Source of the DNA: Pelagomonas calceolata
Taxonomy: Eukaryota > Sar > Pelagophyceae > Pelagomonadales > Pelagomonadaceae
Direction of reading: 5' to 3'
Assembly: GCA_918797485.1 (NCBI GenBank)
Contig: CAKKNE010000004.1
Span: 4,216,001 to 4,280,000, forward strand
DNA length: 64,000 bases
Part shown: one piece after another, positions 39,501 through 47,040 of the stretch
Position numbering within the stretch: the first letter of the stretch is position 1
Layout of the letters: each line of letters begins with the position of its first letter
Notes under the pieces: generated by a model
The model's database searches: none
Told to the model about the DNA's origin: nothing
What the model saw: only the letters and a program-made list of their open reading frames with translations
Position numbers and translations under genes: made by a program

Positions 39501-41497
39501 GGCCGTCGTCGCCGCGGACGAAGAAGGCCGCGCGCGTGCCGACGACGGCGCCGCCCGCGCGGCCGCCGCCGCCGGCCCAGCGCGCCGCCGCGCCGCCGCC
39601 GGCCGCGGTGTCGGCCGCCACGGCGACGGCGATGTGCGAGCGAGGGGCGCACGTCGCCGACGTGGAGAAACCTACCGTCCGCGGCGTCGCCAAGGGGCAC
39701 AGCTCGGGCTGGATGGTCGTGTTAACGCCCTTGGGCTACTTCGCCATGTTTCCACTCACTCGCGTCACGGCGACGACGCTGACGGCGGCCGAGGCCGAGG
39801 CGTGCGCCCGGAAGGACCTGCGCCCGGCGCGCGAGTGGCTCCAGGCGCGGCTTGACGAGGAGATAGAGGTCGAGGTCGGGAACACGGTCTACCGGAACAG
39901 ATATAGACCGCGCGCGGACGGCTCGTCGGAGTGTCAGATCGTGGCCGACGCCGCGACGCGGCGCGTGCGCTGCGCGCTGTGCGACTGGGAGCTGCCGCGG
40001 CACCACGTCGAGGACCTCGAGCGCGACCTCGCGGCGCGGCCGACGACGGCCTGGCACTACTCGAGCCTGTGGCAGACGCTCCAGGCGCACTGCGGCATGG
40101 GAGACGCCGGCCTGTCGCAGGAGGCGCGGCGCCACCGCGTGCGCCTGCTCGCGGCCGCCAACACGCCCACGGCGCCGGCGCCGCCGCCCACGGCCGAGCC
40201 GGCCCCGGAGCGCCGCAGGAAGCAGCAGACGATCGGGCCCAGTGATACAACCGCGGCGCCGCCGCCGCCCGACACGTCGCAGGACGAGTTATTAGCAAGG
40301 CAGCTCGCGGAGCAGGAGGGCGCGGTCATCGAGGAGGGTCACTTGGAGAAGAACGAGTTCGGGCGGTTCATGTGCCCGGCGGGCTGCGACAAGACCTTTA
40401 AGTTCGCGGGCGCGGCGATCAAGCACGGCACGAAGTGCGTCCAGGACCTCCGGAAGCGGAGGCGGCGCGGCGGCGCCTCAGCGCCGCGGCCGGCGCCAAA
40501 GCGGCCGCGCGCGGCGCCGCGGGACCGCGCCGCGGAGGAGGCGGCGCGGGAGGCGAAGGTCAAGGCCGACCTCGAGCGCGAGCTCGCCGCGGCGCGCGCG
40601 ACGGCGCGGCCGCCGCCCGAGGACGACGACCGGGCTGTTGATTTGGCGGCCGTCGAGCGGCCGGCGACGCGGTGGCAGGAGTGCCACCCGGACTCCGACG
40701 GCGAGCTGCCGCCGCCGCGGCCGCCGCCTATTATGGTACCCGAGCCCGGGCGCGGGCGGGGCAAGCCGCCGCTCGGCAAGATGAAGCGCAAGGCCCCGAG
40801 CCCGCGCCTCGAGGCCGCCGCGACGTACGAAGCGTGGGCGGCCGACGACGACGGGTCGCCGCGGGGCCAGAAGCCGCCCATCAAGAAGCTGCGCGAGCGG
40901 CTCGCGAGCGTCGACGTCCTCGACGAGGTCGCGACGGCCGAGGCGTCGTGGGGGCCGCTCGAAGGGACCGCGGCCGTCGTGGGCACGGGGAGTCTCGACG
41001 TCCGGCGCGTGTTCGAGGTCGTCGTGAACCTGCTCGACGACGAGAAGAAGCGCGAGCTCCGCGCCGTCGGCCAGCGCCTCAAGGGCGCCAACGGCGGCCG
41101 CGCGCCGCTGCCCGACCTCGTCAGGGAGACCGTGGCGCTCGTGGGGTCGGAGCGCTGGTCGTTCGCCGTGGCGGAGGCGGCGCGGCGGCAGAGCCGCGAC
41201 GCGCCTCCTTTGCCGTCGCAGAGCCGCAGCGCGCCTCCTCCTTTGCCTGCGGCCGTCGTGTCGCCCCCGACTTCACTGCCGGTCGCGTGGCAGAAGGCTG
41301 GCTTGACCGAGCGACCGCGCGACACGCACTCCGCGCCGCGACCCGAAGAGGACGCCTCGTCTCGAACGTTGACGGACGCCGTCGATACTGCCCTGCAAGC
41401 CGTCGAGCTACGAAGCGGTGGAGCTCCCGTCGCGCCGCCTCCCGTGCTGCCGAGCGTCTCGTCCGAGGACCTGGGCCAGGCCGAGCGGACTGTTTAA
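33527..41497 (+). CDS. Giant chromatin-type mosaic protein (Tudor, SANT, MBD-like, RING-like, zinc fingers, LysM-like)
   Basis: About 2656 residues from the ATG at 33527 (MADDPTAAVTN). Domains by approximate residue: Tudor/agenet 170-222 (WYTAVVEGVFADGTINLKYV), 647-698 and 1729-1794. Four C-x3-C...H-x4-C fingers at 443, 744, 967 and 2281 (e.g. PCTQGCGRSFATPQDMRQHA). A repeated ~85-residue domain ending in an MBD-like motif (KIRSIPDLVRYLEHAL at ~620; KITSVPALVGYLERAL at ~1285) and another MBD-like stretch at 1938. SANT/Myb 823-865 (RWTAEEEADLRRLV) and 1309-1359. A NUMOD-like helix block at 880. RING-like 1421-1462 (CTICYDDG...CASC...CYWC). Two LysM-like segments 1538-1677. The rest is disordered, Ala/Pro/Arg-rich. 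The set of readers suggests a chromatin or modified-DNA scaffold; this is inferred. The frame is intronless over 8 kb. Confidence 0.8.
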   Translation: MADDPTAAVTNSTTHETAPTTSSADAAAAREQAIRELTLAEFKKVKDGFTKDQWQNMPREKRSKIMGAAHEVAKTEIAAREEAAAAAAPPPPRTSRFDVPPDAAAPDADALPQHPHTREQSDDSHRSSPSPPADAPSPRRRSPSPPADKKPEKRRRKPSPRPQEPPRSFGVMDTVEGNWNDQGRWYTAVVEGVFADGTINLKYVDGDKETRVPPSRVRPLPKRGSSNKGGGRRAAPKKAPAKKAARKAKPPPFTCPQYTPRDHYDELDDSASDVSVPRRWLRALQPTPTSPPPSDRDALFDNADSSSSSDGGPVALAASTAPCRGAYDRRRAVFGAALRPPPAGYDAGRVALTLAGRRRPALSAFFRAAAASDGDSDSDSEAAAPRRRPRPARPRAPAEVRTWVTDAGGRRHSSRLASPKAAAKKKAPSPRRAPARRRAPQVPCTQGCGRSFATPQDMRQHARNDCPARPAAALSEEDEPEDDDAALSALTESELRRVMARRGVGAAAPAPPAVEASGVGAAPADGANETEDAMDTDAPPWPAAGRKLLDEIKAENERSDVRASLETLRPKLTSYGFSNSNDSWKSGFCSLSVPAGFPSNQNTRRVEHGTKIRSIPDLVRYLEHALGEASDAEDDAEAHPAPPPPPGSRVAVRFDDGEDYEGTIGDALDERSAACQFDDGTSDVIRFPDPDVRVTRVGPGAAPAPPLVMVLSAARPPRAPRSRGARKRPRPVLSVSTAPDARHPCAFGCGLTFATGHAAEAHAARYCARRPPEVIAAVTAAAPRGDDAVLAAARAARRALGEDAPDPPDAVEEAKPASPRPARWTAEEEADLRRLVAEAGADRDWAAIADRLGTGRSAAAVEARFGPDKSASPRSGPKACEVRRVGDKKWRRFASRSDAAAAFPELSKPDITHLINNTGRGRTANKQYEARDAVDEAEASDDEAGASDDAAPAPGPSLGPRDERGRYPCPAGCPRTFAHAPAAVQHGKSCAARSAPGFVRTADGRAAKIVEKLSAGRFLVDVFDEQGNFYERIKRKRSFFEPGQDHLLDLAPPRGAAAAAAPADGDDEAEDATPAEEAEPADGADEAEDAMDTGDAVEAAPAAPAPAPADGGSTAAASSLPYGGDVQAAMAARDRGAVRALLKHQEESRPKPRGEDAAAAAAADDAAPEPAAPPEADEPPAVDAPAAPDEAEAAWVADARRLLGEAQDRSDRNQKGVLEAMRPALTRCGFRGDPPWVSGQAYISPPATFPDYYEVWGRDNAGQGAKGQRKITSVPALVGYLERALALAEAGSEQPRPSRERPRTGVTESPWTADEDAALRRAVAAARVSGRVNWTSVLGQLLGETRRTEAALRARWDQLGDQPAPQPARSTSPRSRAVAWAAVHPLLGGDDGLPLPAPTRRPPPLSSALPTTALTDETGECTICYDDGVKVATLKCCGNKACASCLGRLKDHDWKCYWCRQHVPERSLRAALNGVEVWPPPRPKSAVRKTDEQRRVEPPRERDAPPRPRRAPPSIVGEGAATRGPGDVVLSRAGPDYICRLGETPGHVGNLLHVAPDYILDLTKRRHGRDLQEVSGLQCGARLALPAPREPWRVPPLLPPKAATQMLAGELYHREADDDGHDGRCYYKCHDNDTPQQICRLFGVDHLAYDTLRLDNFAGSKPLRSDRLKDETMVVLPVQCLQSDAAIQAQRRAKPCAACRLEGDTGAIFCRKQDRHAAPNYDEPRPQMDTRVRVRYQVDDGRDAEDSQAFAWFFGSVVGLEEKENGELALKVNYDGEEGHIDETWPSEDLVILPTDGSLPLKSPDEAASKEKYMNARVRPRGYRLWCRVVNVEISMVEAWDGVILTLRREDMRDESEDDQFQLSHLSEASCWARPELCPAPRGAAIVAAPPPAPRARVGSPYAPAAEPDDQAAALDALRTRLGGRGRAGRDVLAGWTGSRKKLTRVGGHSNGYAYTFTDPDGEQYHSLTEAARAAERRLPGDAAGEEEEQPRPSSPRTKKAARVPTTAPPARPPPPAQRAAAPPPAAVSAATATAMCERGAHVADVEKPTVRGVAKGHSSGWMVVLTPLGYFAMFPLTRVTATTLTAAEAEACARKDLRPAREWLQARLDEEIEVEVGNTVYRNRYRPRADGSSECQIVADAATRRVRCALCDWELPRHHVEDLERDLAARPTTAWHYSSLWQTLQAHCGMGDAGLSQEARRHRVRLLAAANTPTAPAPPPTAEPAPERRRKQQTIGPSDTTAAPPPPDTSQDELLARQLAEQEGAVIEEGHLEKNEFGRFMCPAGCDKTFKFAGAAIKHGTKCVQDLRKRRRRGGASAPRPAPKRPRAAPRDRAAEEAAREAKVKADLERELAAARATARPPPEDDDRAVDLAAVERPATRWQECHPDSDGELPPPRPPPIMVPEPGRGRGKPPLGKMKRKAPSPRLEAAATYEAWAADDDGSPRGQKPPIKKLRERLASVDVLDEVATAEASWGPLEGTAAVVGTGSLDVRRVFEVVVNLLDDEKKRELRAVGQRLKGANGGRAPLPDLVRETVALVGSERWSFAVAEAARRQSRDAPPLPSQSRSAPPPLPAAVVSPPTSLPVAWQKAGLTERPRDTHSAPRPEEDASSRTLTDAVDTALQAVELRSGGAPVAPPPVLPSVSSEDLGQAERTV

Positions 41498-41605
41498 AGT
41501 GAATTGTGTCATACGACCTCATTTCCGGAAGCCATGAAGCTCGAGATCGAAATGTTACGGTGCTAGAACTAGGTGGGCGGAGCCCAGATCGATCGATGCA
41601 CGGTT

Positions 41606-41629
41606 GCTAGTGTCTTACAAGACGCTAGC
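41606..41629 (+). repeat. CTAG stem-loop repeat copy
   Basis: GCTAGTGTCTTACAAGACGC then TAGC. The left half is identical to consensus and the right half differs by AGA for GCC. TTG precedes it, as at 32260. Confidence 0.88.
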
Positions 41630-41779
41630 TAACTCGCCTCGGCTGCCCCCGGCTTTTAAGCCCTGCCACTCGCCCATCAAACACCATTGGAGGCTGAGAG
41701 GACTGCTTAAATACGGCTCTACCATCCATCGGGCCAGCAGCGTCCCGTCGGAGCGAGCAAACACCAGCAGCCCAGAGGC

Positions 41780-41878
41780 GCTAAACAAGCTGCAGACGCC
41801 GCTGCGGCGCTAAACGAGCTGCCCCGACGCCGCCACAGCGTTCAACGAGCTGCCCGGACGCCGCCGCGGCGCTAAACC
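41780..41878 (+). repeat. 31-bp tandem repeat abutting a start codon
   Basis: Units begin GCGCTAAAC(A/G)AGCTGC and end ACGCCGCC. Three units (29, 31 and 31 bp) are followed by a partial GCGCTAAACC that runs into the ATG of the ankyrin gene. The repeats should lie in the 5' leader. Confidence 0.85.
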
Positions 41879-43141
41879 ATGATGGGCGGCATGGGCGACG
41901 CCGCGGCCATCGCGTCCGCCCTCGCCAAGACGAAGCGGCGGGGCCACGCCGCCGCCGAGGCCGCGAGGGCGCCCGCGCCGCCGCCCATAAACTTCGACGC
42001 ACATCTAGATGACGGCCCGGTGGCCGGCAAGGCCTACCCGAGCGGCGAGTGGTATCCCAGACGCAAGCCCGGCCCGCACCCCTACGACTGCGTGCCGCCC
42101 GGGGCTAGAAGGCCGGTAGTGTTCCCCCACGGCGAGTCGAGCGTCCTCGCGTTCATGCGGTCGCGGAATCCAAATTTTGATGGGAAGCCCATGGACATCA
42201 TGGACGGCTTCCAGCAGACGCATAAGAGGACGCGGCCGCTGGGCCAGGGCGACTTCCTGAAGGTTCCCAAACCCTATAGGTTGGCCTGGCAGTCGATCAC
42301 ACCGGACTCGACACAAGGTAAAAAAATGCGCAACCTCCAGAAGGCCCTGGCCAAGCACCAGCAGGGCGACAGCGAGGACCTCGACAAGTACTGCTGGAAG
42401 GATATCAGGCAAGTGCTCGAGGCGGGCGACGTGAAATCAAGTGAGAGACCCCAGACGACGCACGACCCGACGCATACGCCGCTGCACAAGGCGTGCTGGC
42501 GCGGCGACATTGATATAGTTCGAAAATTGGTCACGGGCTGCCACGCGTCGATGCGTGCGAAGCTCGTGACGGCGTCGAATAAAATAGGGGCCACGCCGCT
42601 CCACCTATGCTGCGACGGCTCGCGACCGTTTTTTGCGGGTGCGACGGGGCGGTGCGACATCGCTAGACTTTGCTTGGCGAATGGCGCGGACGTGAACGCG
42701 CGGGACGAGCGGGGGTGCACCCCGCTCCACAAGGCCTGCTACCAGGGCGACGCTTTATTATGCAAGGTTTTGCTTGAGCACGGCGCCGACGAAAACGTGG
42801 TGGATGCGAACCAGCGCGTGCCGACGTCGGAGAGCGAGGGGAAAACACAGAGGCCCCACGCGCTCGAGGTCGCGGCGGCCATCGATTCTGTGATTGGGCC
42901 CGAGCGGGCTCTGGTTCGGGCCCGAAAATGCGCCGCGTCGGCCTACGTCCGCCAGGTCGTGCACGACGCCGTCAAGCGCGCGCGGCCGCCGCTGCCCTTC
43001 GCGCACCAGCTGTACCGCGAAAAGAAGTTCCCGCGCGCCAATAGCAGAGATCCGTCGCGAGCCAAAATGATGGCAAAGAAGTCGCGGTACCAGGTGAAGA
43101 AGGGGACGGACCGGCAAAAAAAGAAGGTAAGCAGTTTTTGA
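41879..43141 (+). CDS. Ankyrin-repeat protein
   Basis: Encodes 420 residues. Three ankyrin repeats lie at about 200-320: THTPLHKACWRGDIDIVRKL; GATPLHLCCDG, with a longer loop before CDIARLCLANGADVNARDER; and GCTPLHKACYQGDALLCKVL, then LEHGADENVVDA. The first 150 residues are not repeat-like and carry conserved-looking motifs (FDAHLDDGPVAGKAYPSGEW; NPNFDGKPMDIMDGFQQTHK), so a family-specific N-terminal domain is likely. The C-terminus is strongly basic and ends KKGTDRQKKKVSSF. No signal peptide or membrane segment; a cytosolic or nuclear scaffold is inferred. Confidence 0.82.
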   Translation: MMGGMGDAAAIASALAKTKRRGHAAAEAARAPAPPPINFDAHLDDGPVAGKAYPSGEWYPRRKPGPHPYDCVPPGARRPVVFPHGESSVLAFMRSRNPNFDGKPMDIMDGFQQTHKRTRPLGQGDFLKVPKPYRLAWQSITPDSTQGKKMRNLQKALAKHQQGDSEDLDKYCWKDIRQVLEAGDVKSSERPQTTHDPTHTPLHKACWRGDIDIVRKLVTGCHASMRAKLVTASNKIGATPLHLCCDGSRPFFAGATGRCDIARLCLANGADVNARDERGCTPLHKACYQGDALLCKVLLEHGADENVVDANQRVPTSESEGKTQRPHALEVAAAIDSVIGPERALVRARKCAASAYVRQVVHDAVKRARPPLPFAHQLYREKKFPRANSRDPSRAKMMAKKSRYQVKKGTDRQKKKVSSF

Positions 43142-43476
43142 TGTAGTAGTCTGAGGCCTGGGGGAGGCGTTTCCACACGGCATTTTCGCTATATTATATG
43201 AGTTAGTAGCTATTATGAATCTAGTCGACTTCCTCGGCCAAGCTCCCTGCCGGCGGGCGGCGGCGTCTCGCGGGCGCGGAGCTTGGCTCGTGCGCTTTGG
43301 AGGTTGCCCTCAATGGTCTCTGTGGTCGGGTGCGCGCCACCCAGCACGCGCCGCGCGATCCGTTCCGCGTCAACGAGCGTCTCCACGGCCTCGCGGAAAT
43401 CGTCTAGCGTTGCCGCCGCTCGACGCCGAAGTACTAGTAAGAGATAAATGCACAAACTCCTAGTCCCCGCCGAGAA
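43142..43476. other. Convergent 3' region with TPR relic
   Basis: 335 bp between the ends of the ankyrin and ABC-F genes, mostly filled by the TPR remnant at 43213-43425 on the minus strand. Confidence 0.5.
43213..43425 (-). pseudogene. Relic of a kinesin-light-chain-like TPR protein (C-terminal end)
   Basis: The minus strand encodes LDDFREAVETLVDAERIARR, then VLGGAHPTTETIEGNLQSAR, then AKLRARETPPP. This is the last KLC-type TPR repeat and tail of a full-size protein whose body is absent. Its last 25 residues align with the relic at 31795-31960 (LGGA(H/N)PTT, LRARETP), but the DNA differs at many positions, so the two came from different family members or diverged long ago. Confidence 0.7.
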
Positions 43477-46149
43477 CTACGCCATGCGCTTCGCGTTCTT
43501 CACGCCCTTGTCCTTGCGCCCGGAACCGCCGTGCAAACCTCCTCCAAATTTTTTCTTGCCCCCCTTGCTCTCCTCGGCGACGGCATCCAGGTCGACGAAG
43601 CGCGCCTTCTTGATGGACTGCGAGCCCTTGATGTACCGTCCCTCTACTCTCTCCCGCAGGTCGTCCTTGTTCTCCATGTAAGAGGCATAGTCCCCATCCC
43701 AACGGTGCAATTTTTGATCTTCAATATTGAAGATGGTGTTGGCTACTTGGCTGACGAAGTACCTATCATGCGAAACCACCACCACAGTACCATCAAAGTG
43801 CCGCAAGGCGTCCTCGAGCATCTCCTTCGCGGGGATGTCCAAGTGATTCGTCGGCTCGTCCAAGAACAATACGTTCGACGGACTAAGCATCATGGCGCAC
43901 AAGGCCACGCGAGCCTTCTCGCCACCGGACAGCGATTCGAGCTTCTTCTGCACGTCGTCGCCCTTGAACAGGAACTGTCCTAACAGAGCTCGGAGCTCAT
44001 TGTAAGATCTTTCAGCCCCTTCGGCGGAAGCATCTTCTATTGTTCTCATAACAGTCTTGGTCAAATCCATGGCGTCGGCCTGGTTCTGGGCGAAGTACTG
44101 CATCCTAACATTTGCGCTGCCGAACGACGCGTCTCCTTCCCGTGCGTCCTCCTTGCCGCTCACGACGCGTAACAGTGTCGACTTACCGGCACCGTTCGCC
44201 CCCAAGATGGCCACCCGGTCCCGCCTCCGCAAGTCGAAGGACACGTCCTCGAATAAGGTAACGTCGCCATAACCATGGGTAACATCATTCACAGCTAAGA
44301 CGTCGTTGCCGCAGCGAGGCGGTTCCGGGAATCTAAACCGCAACCCTTTACCATCAGAAGGTGGTCTCTCCACCAAGTCGGGCGACGCTAGCAATTTCTC
44401 CAGGGCCTTCTCGCGCGACTTCGCCTGCGCCGCCTTGCTCCCGGCCCGGTTCTTATTGATGAAGTCCTTGTCGGTCTTGATCTTGGCCTGCTGCCGCTTG
44501 TAGGCGGCCTCCCACTGCTTCATGCGCTCGCGTTTCGCTCGTAGGAATTTTGAGTAGTTACCATTATAGGAGGTACATATACCCCTATCGGTATCCACTA
44601 TCCTAGTACACACTTGATCCAAGAATTCCCGGTCGTGGGACACGATGACCATGGCCAACGTTTGTTCTCGTAGGAACGCTTCCAGCCATTCTACACTTTC
44701 TAGGTCCAAGTGGTTGGTCGGCTCATCTAACAGTAGTACATCCGGCCGCTCGAGCAAAACTTTGGCCAGCCCGATGCGCATCTTCCACCCGCCTGAAAAC
44801 GATGCAACTAAGGCGTCTAGATCAGCTTCCCCAAAGCCCATCTGCTGCGCGACCCTATCGACCAACGCTTCGATGTTCAGCGCGTCGCCGTCTTGGGCTT
44901 TTTGCTGGAGCTCCTCGAACTTCTCGAGGGCGCCGTCTTCACCGGAAGTTAACGCTTCCTCCGCCTCCGCTAACTCTTTCAGGAGTTCGGCCTCCTTGAC
45001 GAACACCGACGCGAGTTCTTCGCGTAACGTCTTCGACGGGTCCAGACTCTCGGAAAACTCCTGTTTCAAATAAGCGATCTTCACGCCTTCTGACGAGAGG
45101 ACAACATCACCCGACGTCGGCTCCAACTCGCCCGCCAGCACCTTGAGTTGCGTCGTCTTGCCGCCGCCGTTCGCGCCCACTAACCCGACCCGATCGCCCG
45201 TCGTCACGGACCACGACGCGTCCTTCAGGACCTCCGTGTTCTTGAACACCACACTGACCTTCTCTAGCCGTACGGTAGCCGCACCACTTGAAGACTGCTC
45301 GATGCGCCGCACGCGAGCCGAGCCCCGTTGCCGCTTCATCTTCTCTTCGAGCGTGACCTCTTCCTCGGCCTCCTCGGCGGCTACTGTGGGTGGCGCGAAC
45401 GACTCTTCCTCCTCTTCGACGGCGACGGGCTCCTCCTGCTTCTTGCCCTTCTTTTTCTTGTCCTTCTTGTCCTTCTTCTGCTTCTTCGGCTTTACGGGTA
45501 TGTCGTCAAAATCATCATCGAGGGCCTCGAGCTCCGCTAACAGAGCGAGTCGTTTGGCCTCCTTGGGCGAGAGCTTCTTCTCGGGCTCGGGCTCGGGCTC
45601 CGGTTCCGGTTCCGGTTCCGGTTCCGGCTCGGCGGCGGCCTCGGCGGCCTCGAGGGCCTCAAGGGCCTCGAGGCCCGCGGCGGCCGCGGCGCCGGCAGCG
45701 CCCTTCGGGCCCTTCTTGGCCTTCTTGGCCTTCTTCGGGGGCGCCGCCGCAACCACAGGCTCGGGCTCCGGGGCCTCGGCGGCCTCGAGGGCCTCGAGCG
45801 CCGCGAGCGCGTCGGCCGCGGCGCCGGCGCCGGCGCCCTTGCCGGCGGACTTCTTGGCCTTCTTCTTCTTGAGCTTCGGTGCGGGCGGCGGCGCGGCGGG
45901 CTCCTCGGGTTCAGCGACGGCCGCTTCGGCGGCCTCGAGCGCTTCGAGGGCCTCGAGGCCGGCCAACGCCGCGGCGCCGGCGGCGCCCTTGGGGCCCTTC
46001 TTCGCCTTCTTCGCGCTCAGGGCGACGCAGCGCGGCGGTTGCGCCGCGCGCGCGTGCCGCGCCGGCCCGAGAGCGGGCGCGGGGCCGGCCACGAAGGGCT
46101 GCACGGACGGCAGGAGCGCGGCCAGCAACACTAACAAATTAACACTCAT
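43477..46149 (-). CDS. Plastid-targeted ABC-F ATPase with Ala/Glu-rich repeats
   Basis: Encodes 890 residues from the ATG at 46147-46149 (seven more if the ATG at 46170 is used). The N-terminus MSVNLLVLLAALLPSVQP|F is a signal peptide with Phe after the cleavage site, the secondary-plastid signature. Residues about 45-200 are three copies of a Lys-rich then Ala/Leu/Glu-rich unit (KKAKKGPKGAAGAA, then AGLEALEALEAAEA), ending in an EP dipeptide run. Two ABC domains follow: GLVGANGGGKTT with SFSGGWKMRIGLAK and LLLDEPTNHLD; then ILGANGAGKSTLLRV with LSGGEKARVAL and LFLDEPTNHLD. There are no membrane segments, so it is an ABC-F protein. These act on ribosomes (EttA/Uup/Gcn20 group), here presumably plastid ones. 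Confidence 0.9.
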   Translation of the reverse strand: MSVNLLVLLAALLPSVQPFVAGPAPALGPARHARAAQPPRCVALSAKKAKKGPKGAAGAAALAGLEALEALEAAEAAVAEPEEPAAPPPAPKLKKKKAKKSAGKGAGAGAAADALAALEALEAAEAPEPEPVVAAAPPKKAKKAKKGPKGAAGAAAAAGLEALEALEAAEAAAEPEPEPEPEPEPEPEPEKKLSPKEAKRLALLAELEALDDDFDDIPVKPKKQKKDKKDKKKKGKKQEEPVAVEEEEESFAPPTVAAEEAEEEVTLEEKMKRQRGSARVRRIEQSSSGAATVRLEKVSVVFKNTEVLKDASWSVTTGDRVGLVGANGGGKTTQLKVLAGELEPTSGDVVLSSEGVKIAYLKQEFSESLDPSKTLREELASVFVKEAELLKELAEAEEALTSGEDGALEKFEELQQKAQDGDALNIEALVDRVAQQMGFGEADLDALVASFSGGWKMRIGLAKVLLERPDVLLLDEPTNHLDLESVEWLEAFLREQTLAMVIVSHDREFLDQVCTRIVDTDRGICTSYNGNYSKFLRAKRERMKQWEAAYKRQQAKIKTDKDFINKNRAGSKAAQAKSREKALEKLLASPDLVERPPSDGKGLRFRFPEPPRCGNDVLAVNDVTHGYGDVTLFEDVSFDLRRRDRVAILGANGAGKSTLLRVVSGKEDAREGDASFGSANVRMQYFAQNQADAMDLTKTVMRTIEDASAEGAERSYNELRALLGQFLFKGDDVQKKLESLSGGEKARVALCAMMLSPSNVLFLDEPTNHLDIPAKEMLEDALRHFDGTVVVVSHDRYFVSQVANTIFNIEDQKLHRWDGDYASYMENKDDLRERVEGRYIKGSQSIKKARFVDLDAVAEESKGGKKKFGGGLHGGSGRKDKGVKNAKRMA

Positions 46150-46170
46150 CGCTGGTCGTCGTCTTATCAT

Positions 46171-46482
46171 CTCAGCGACCGCAGCGAATACCGCAGCTCA
46201 CCCGTGTCCCGGTACCGCGCTCCGACGCGCCGCGGGGCTGGTTGCAGGCAAGTGCGTCTGCCAAGGCAGTCTCGCGTCGTTGCTCGCCAGAGGTGGTCGA
46301 CGCCGGAGTGACAGCGTTTGCCAATGTCCTGGGAAGGCTGACAGCGTCCACTAGGTCTAGGAAGGGCTAGCGACGGCAACAGAGCCGATTGACGTAGACT
46401 GCTGCCTCCTCGGCTTGCTAGTGTCTTACACCGCTAGCTTTGATTTTCCAACGAGTCCTCAAGGGTACTATTTTCCTCTATG
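46171..46482. promoter_or_regulatory. Upstream region of the ABC-F gene with stem-loop repeat
   Basis: 312 bp between two minus-strand genes, with a stem-loop repeat at 46417-46438 near the end of the upstream gene. No other feature seen. Confidence 0.4.
46417..46438 (+). repeat. CTAG stem-loop repeat copy (22 bp)
   Basis: GCTAGTGTCTTACACCGC then TAGC. The core and both arms match consensus; two bases are missing from the loop. TTG precedes it. Confidence 0.88.
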
Positions 46483-46932
46483 TTACTTTTCTACAAAAGA
46501 CCCGTCCGCGCTCTTCATGTATACGGTGCCGTCGTCGCCGGTGAATGTCGGCGGCGCGAGAAGCGGCTGCAACACGCCGAAGAAGAGCCCCGTGATGATC
46601 GAGACAATCGCGGCGCCAGCAATGATCTTCGTGATGGTGTCGTCGGTGTTCGCGTCCATCGCAGAGCCTAAGTCGTATTCCTCGCCTGGTCGCGCGCCCA
46701 AGCGTTTCGCGTTCTTCTCCGAGTAAGCCCCGCGATCTCGTTGGCGTCCCGCAAGCCAGTCGTCGGCGGCCGCTTTCGACCACTTCTTCTTGTAGTATTC
46801 ATACATCCGCTCGTCATCGTTCTGTGCTGCCAGAGAGCTTGTTGGCCTCAGGGTGGCACGAAGCGCAGGCGTCGTGAACGCAGCGACCGAGCCCCAGCAG
46901 AGCAACAATTGCATACGGAAATGCATTCCCAT
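46483..46932 (-). CDS. Small plastid membrane protein
   Basis: Encodes 149 residues from the ATG at 46930-46932; the frame extends further only with a non-ATG codon. Residues 1-19 (MGMHFRMQLLLCWGSVAAF) are a signal peptide ending in AAF-TTP, the Phe cleavage motif of red-type secondary plastids. A short transit stretch (RATLRPTSSLAAQ) follows. Residues about 100-125 (ITKIIAGAAIVSIITGLFFG, then VLQPLLAPP) form one membrane span, with a short polar tail after it. The middle part is hydrophilic (MYEYYKKKWSKAAADDWLAG). No family recognised; probably a single-span thylakoid or envelope protein. Confidence 0.75.
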   Translation of the reverse strand: MGMHFRMQLLLCWGSVAAFTTPALRATLRPTSSLAAQNDDERMYEYYKKKWSKAAADDWLAGRQRDRGAYSEKNAKRLGARPGEEYDLGSAMDANTDDTITKIIAGAAIVSIITGLFFGVLQPLLAPPTFTGDDGTVYMKSADGSFVEK

Positions 46933-46993
46933 GAGAATTTGACAGCGCAAAAGCACCGCTGCGCGGTCAGAGCGTGTCTCTGCTGGTTGTTAG

Positions 46994-47013
46994 GTAGCGT
47001 ATGAGGCACTAGC
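46994..47013 (-). repeat. Degraded CTAG stem-loop repeat copy
   Basis: On the minus strand it reads GCTAGTGCCTCATACGCTAC, keeping the arms and the GTG-x-CT-x-A core of the consensus. It sits in the 108-bp gap between two minus-strand genes. Confidence 0.5.
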
Positions 47014-47040
47014 GAACAAAAAACTAACAAAGCAATCTTC

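Larger units (their letters stand above)
41498..41878. other. Intergenic region with stem-loop repeat and 31-bp tandem repeats
   Basis: 381 bp between two plus-strand genes. It has a stem-loop repeat at 41606-41629 and, right against the next start codon, three and a third tandem units of about 31 bp. Confidence 0.6.

Noticed and set aside
45560-45660. GGTTCC/GGCTCC repeat as a separate satellite
   Set aside because: It encodes the Glu-Pro dipeptide run of the ABC-F protein and is best treated as part of that gene.
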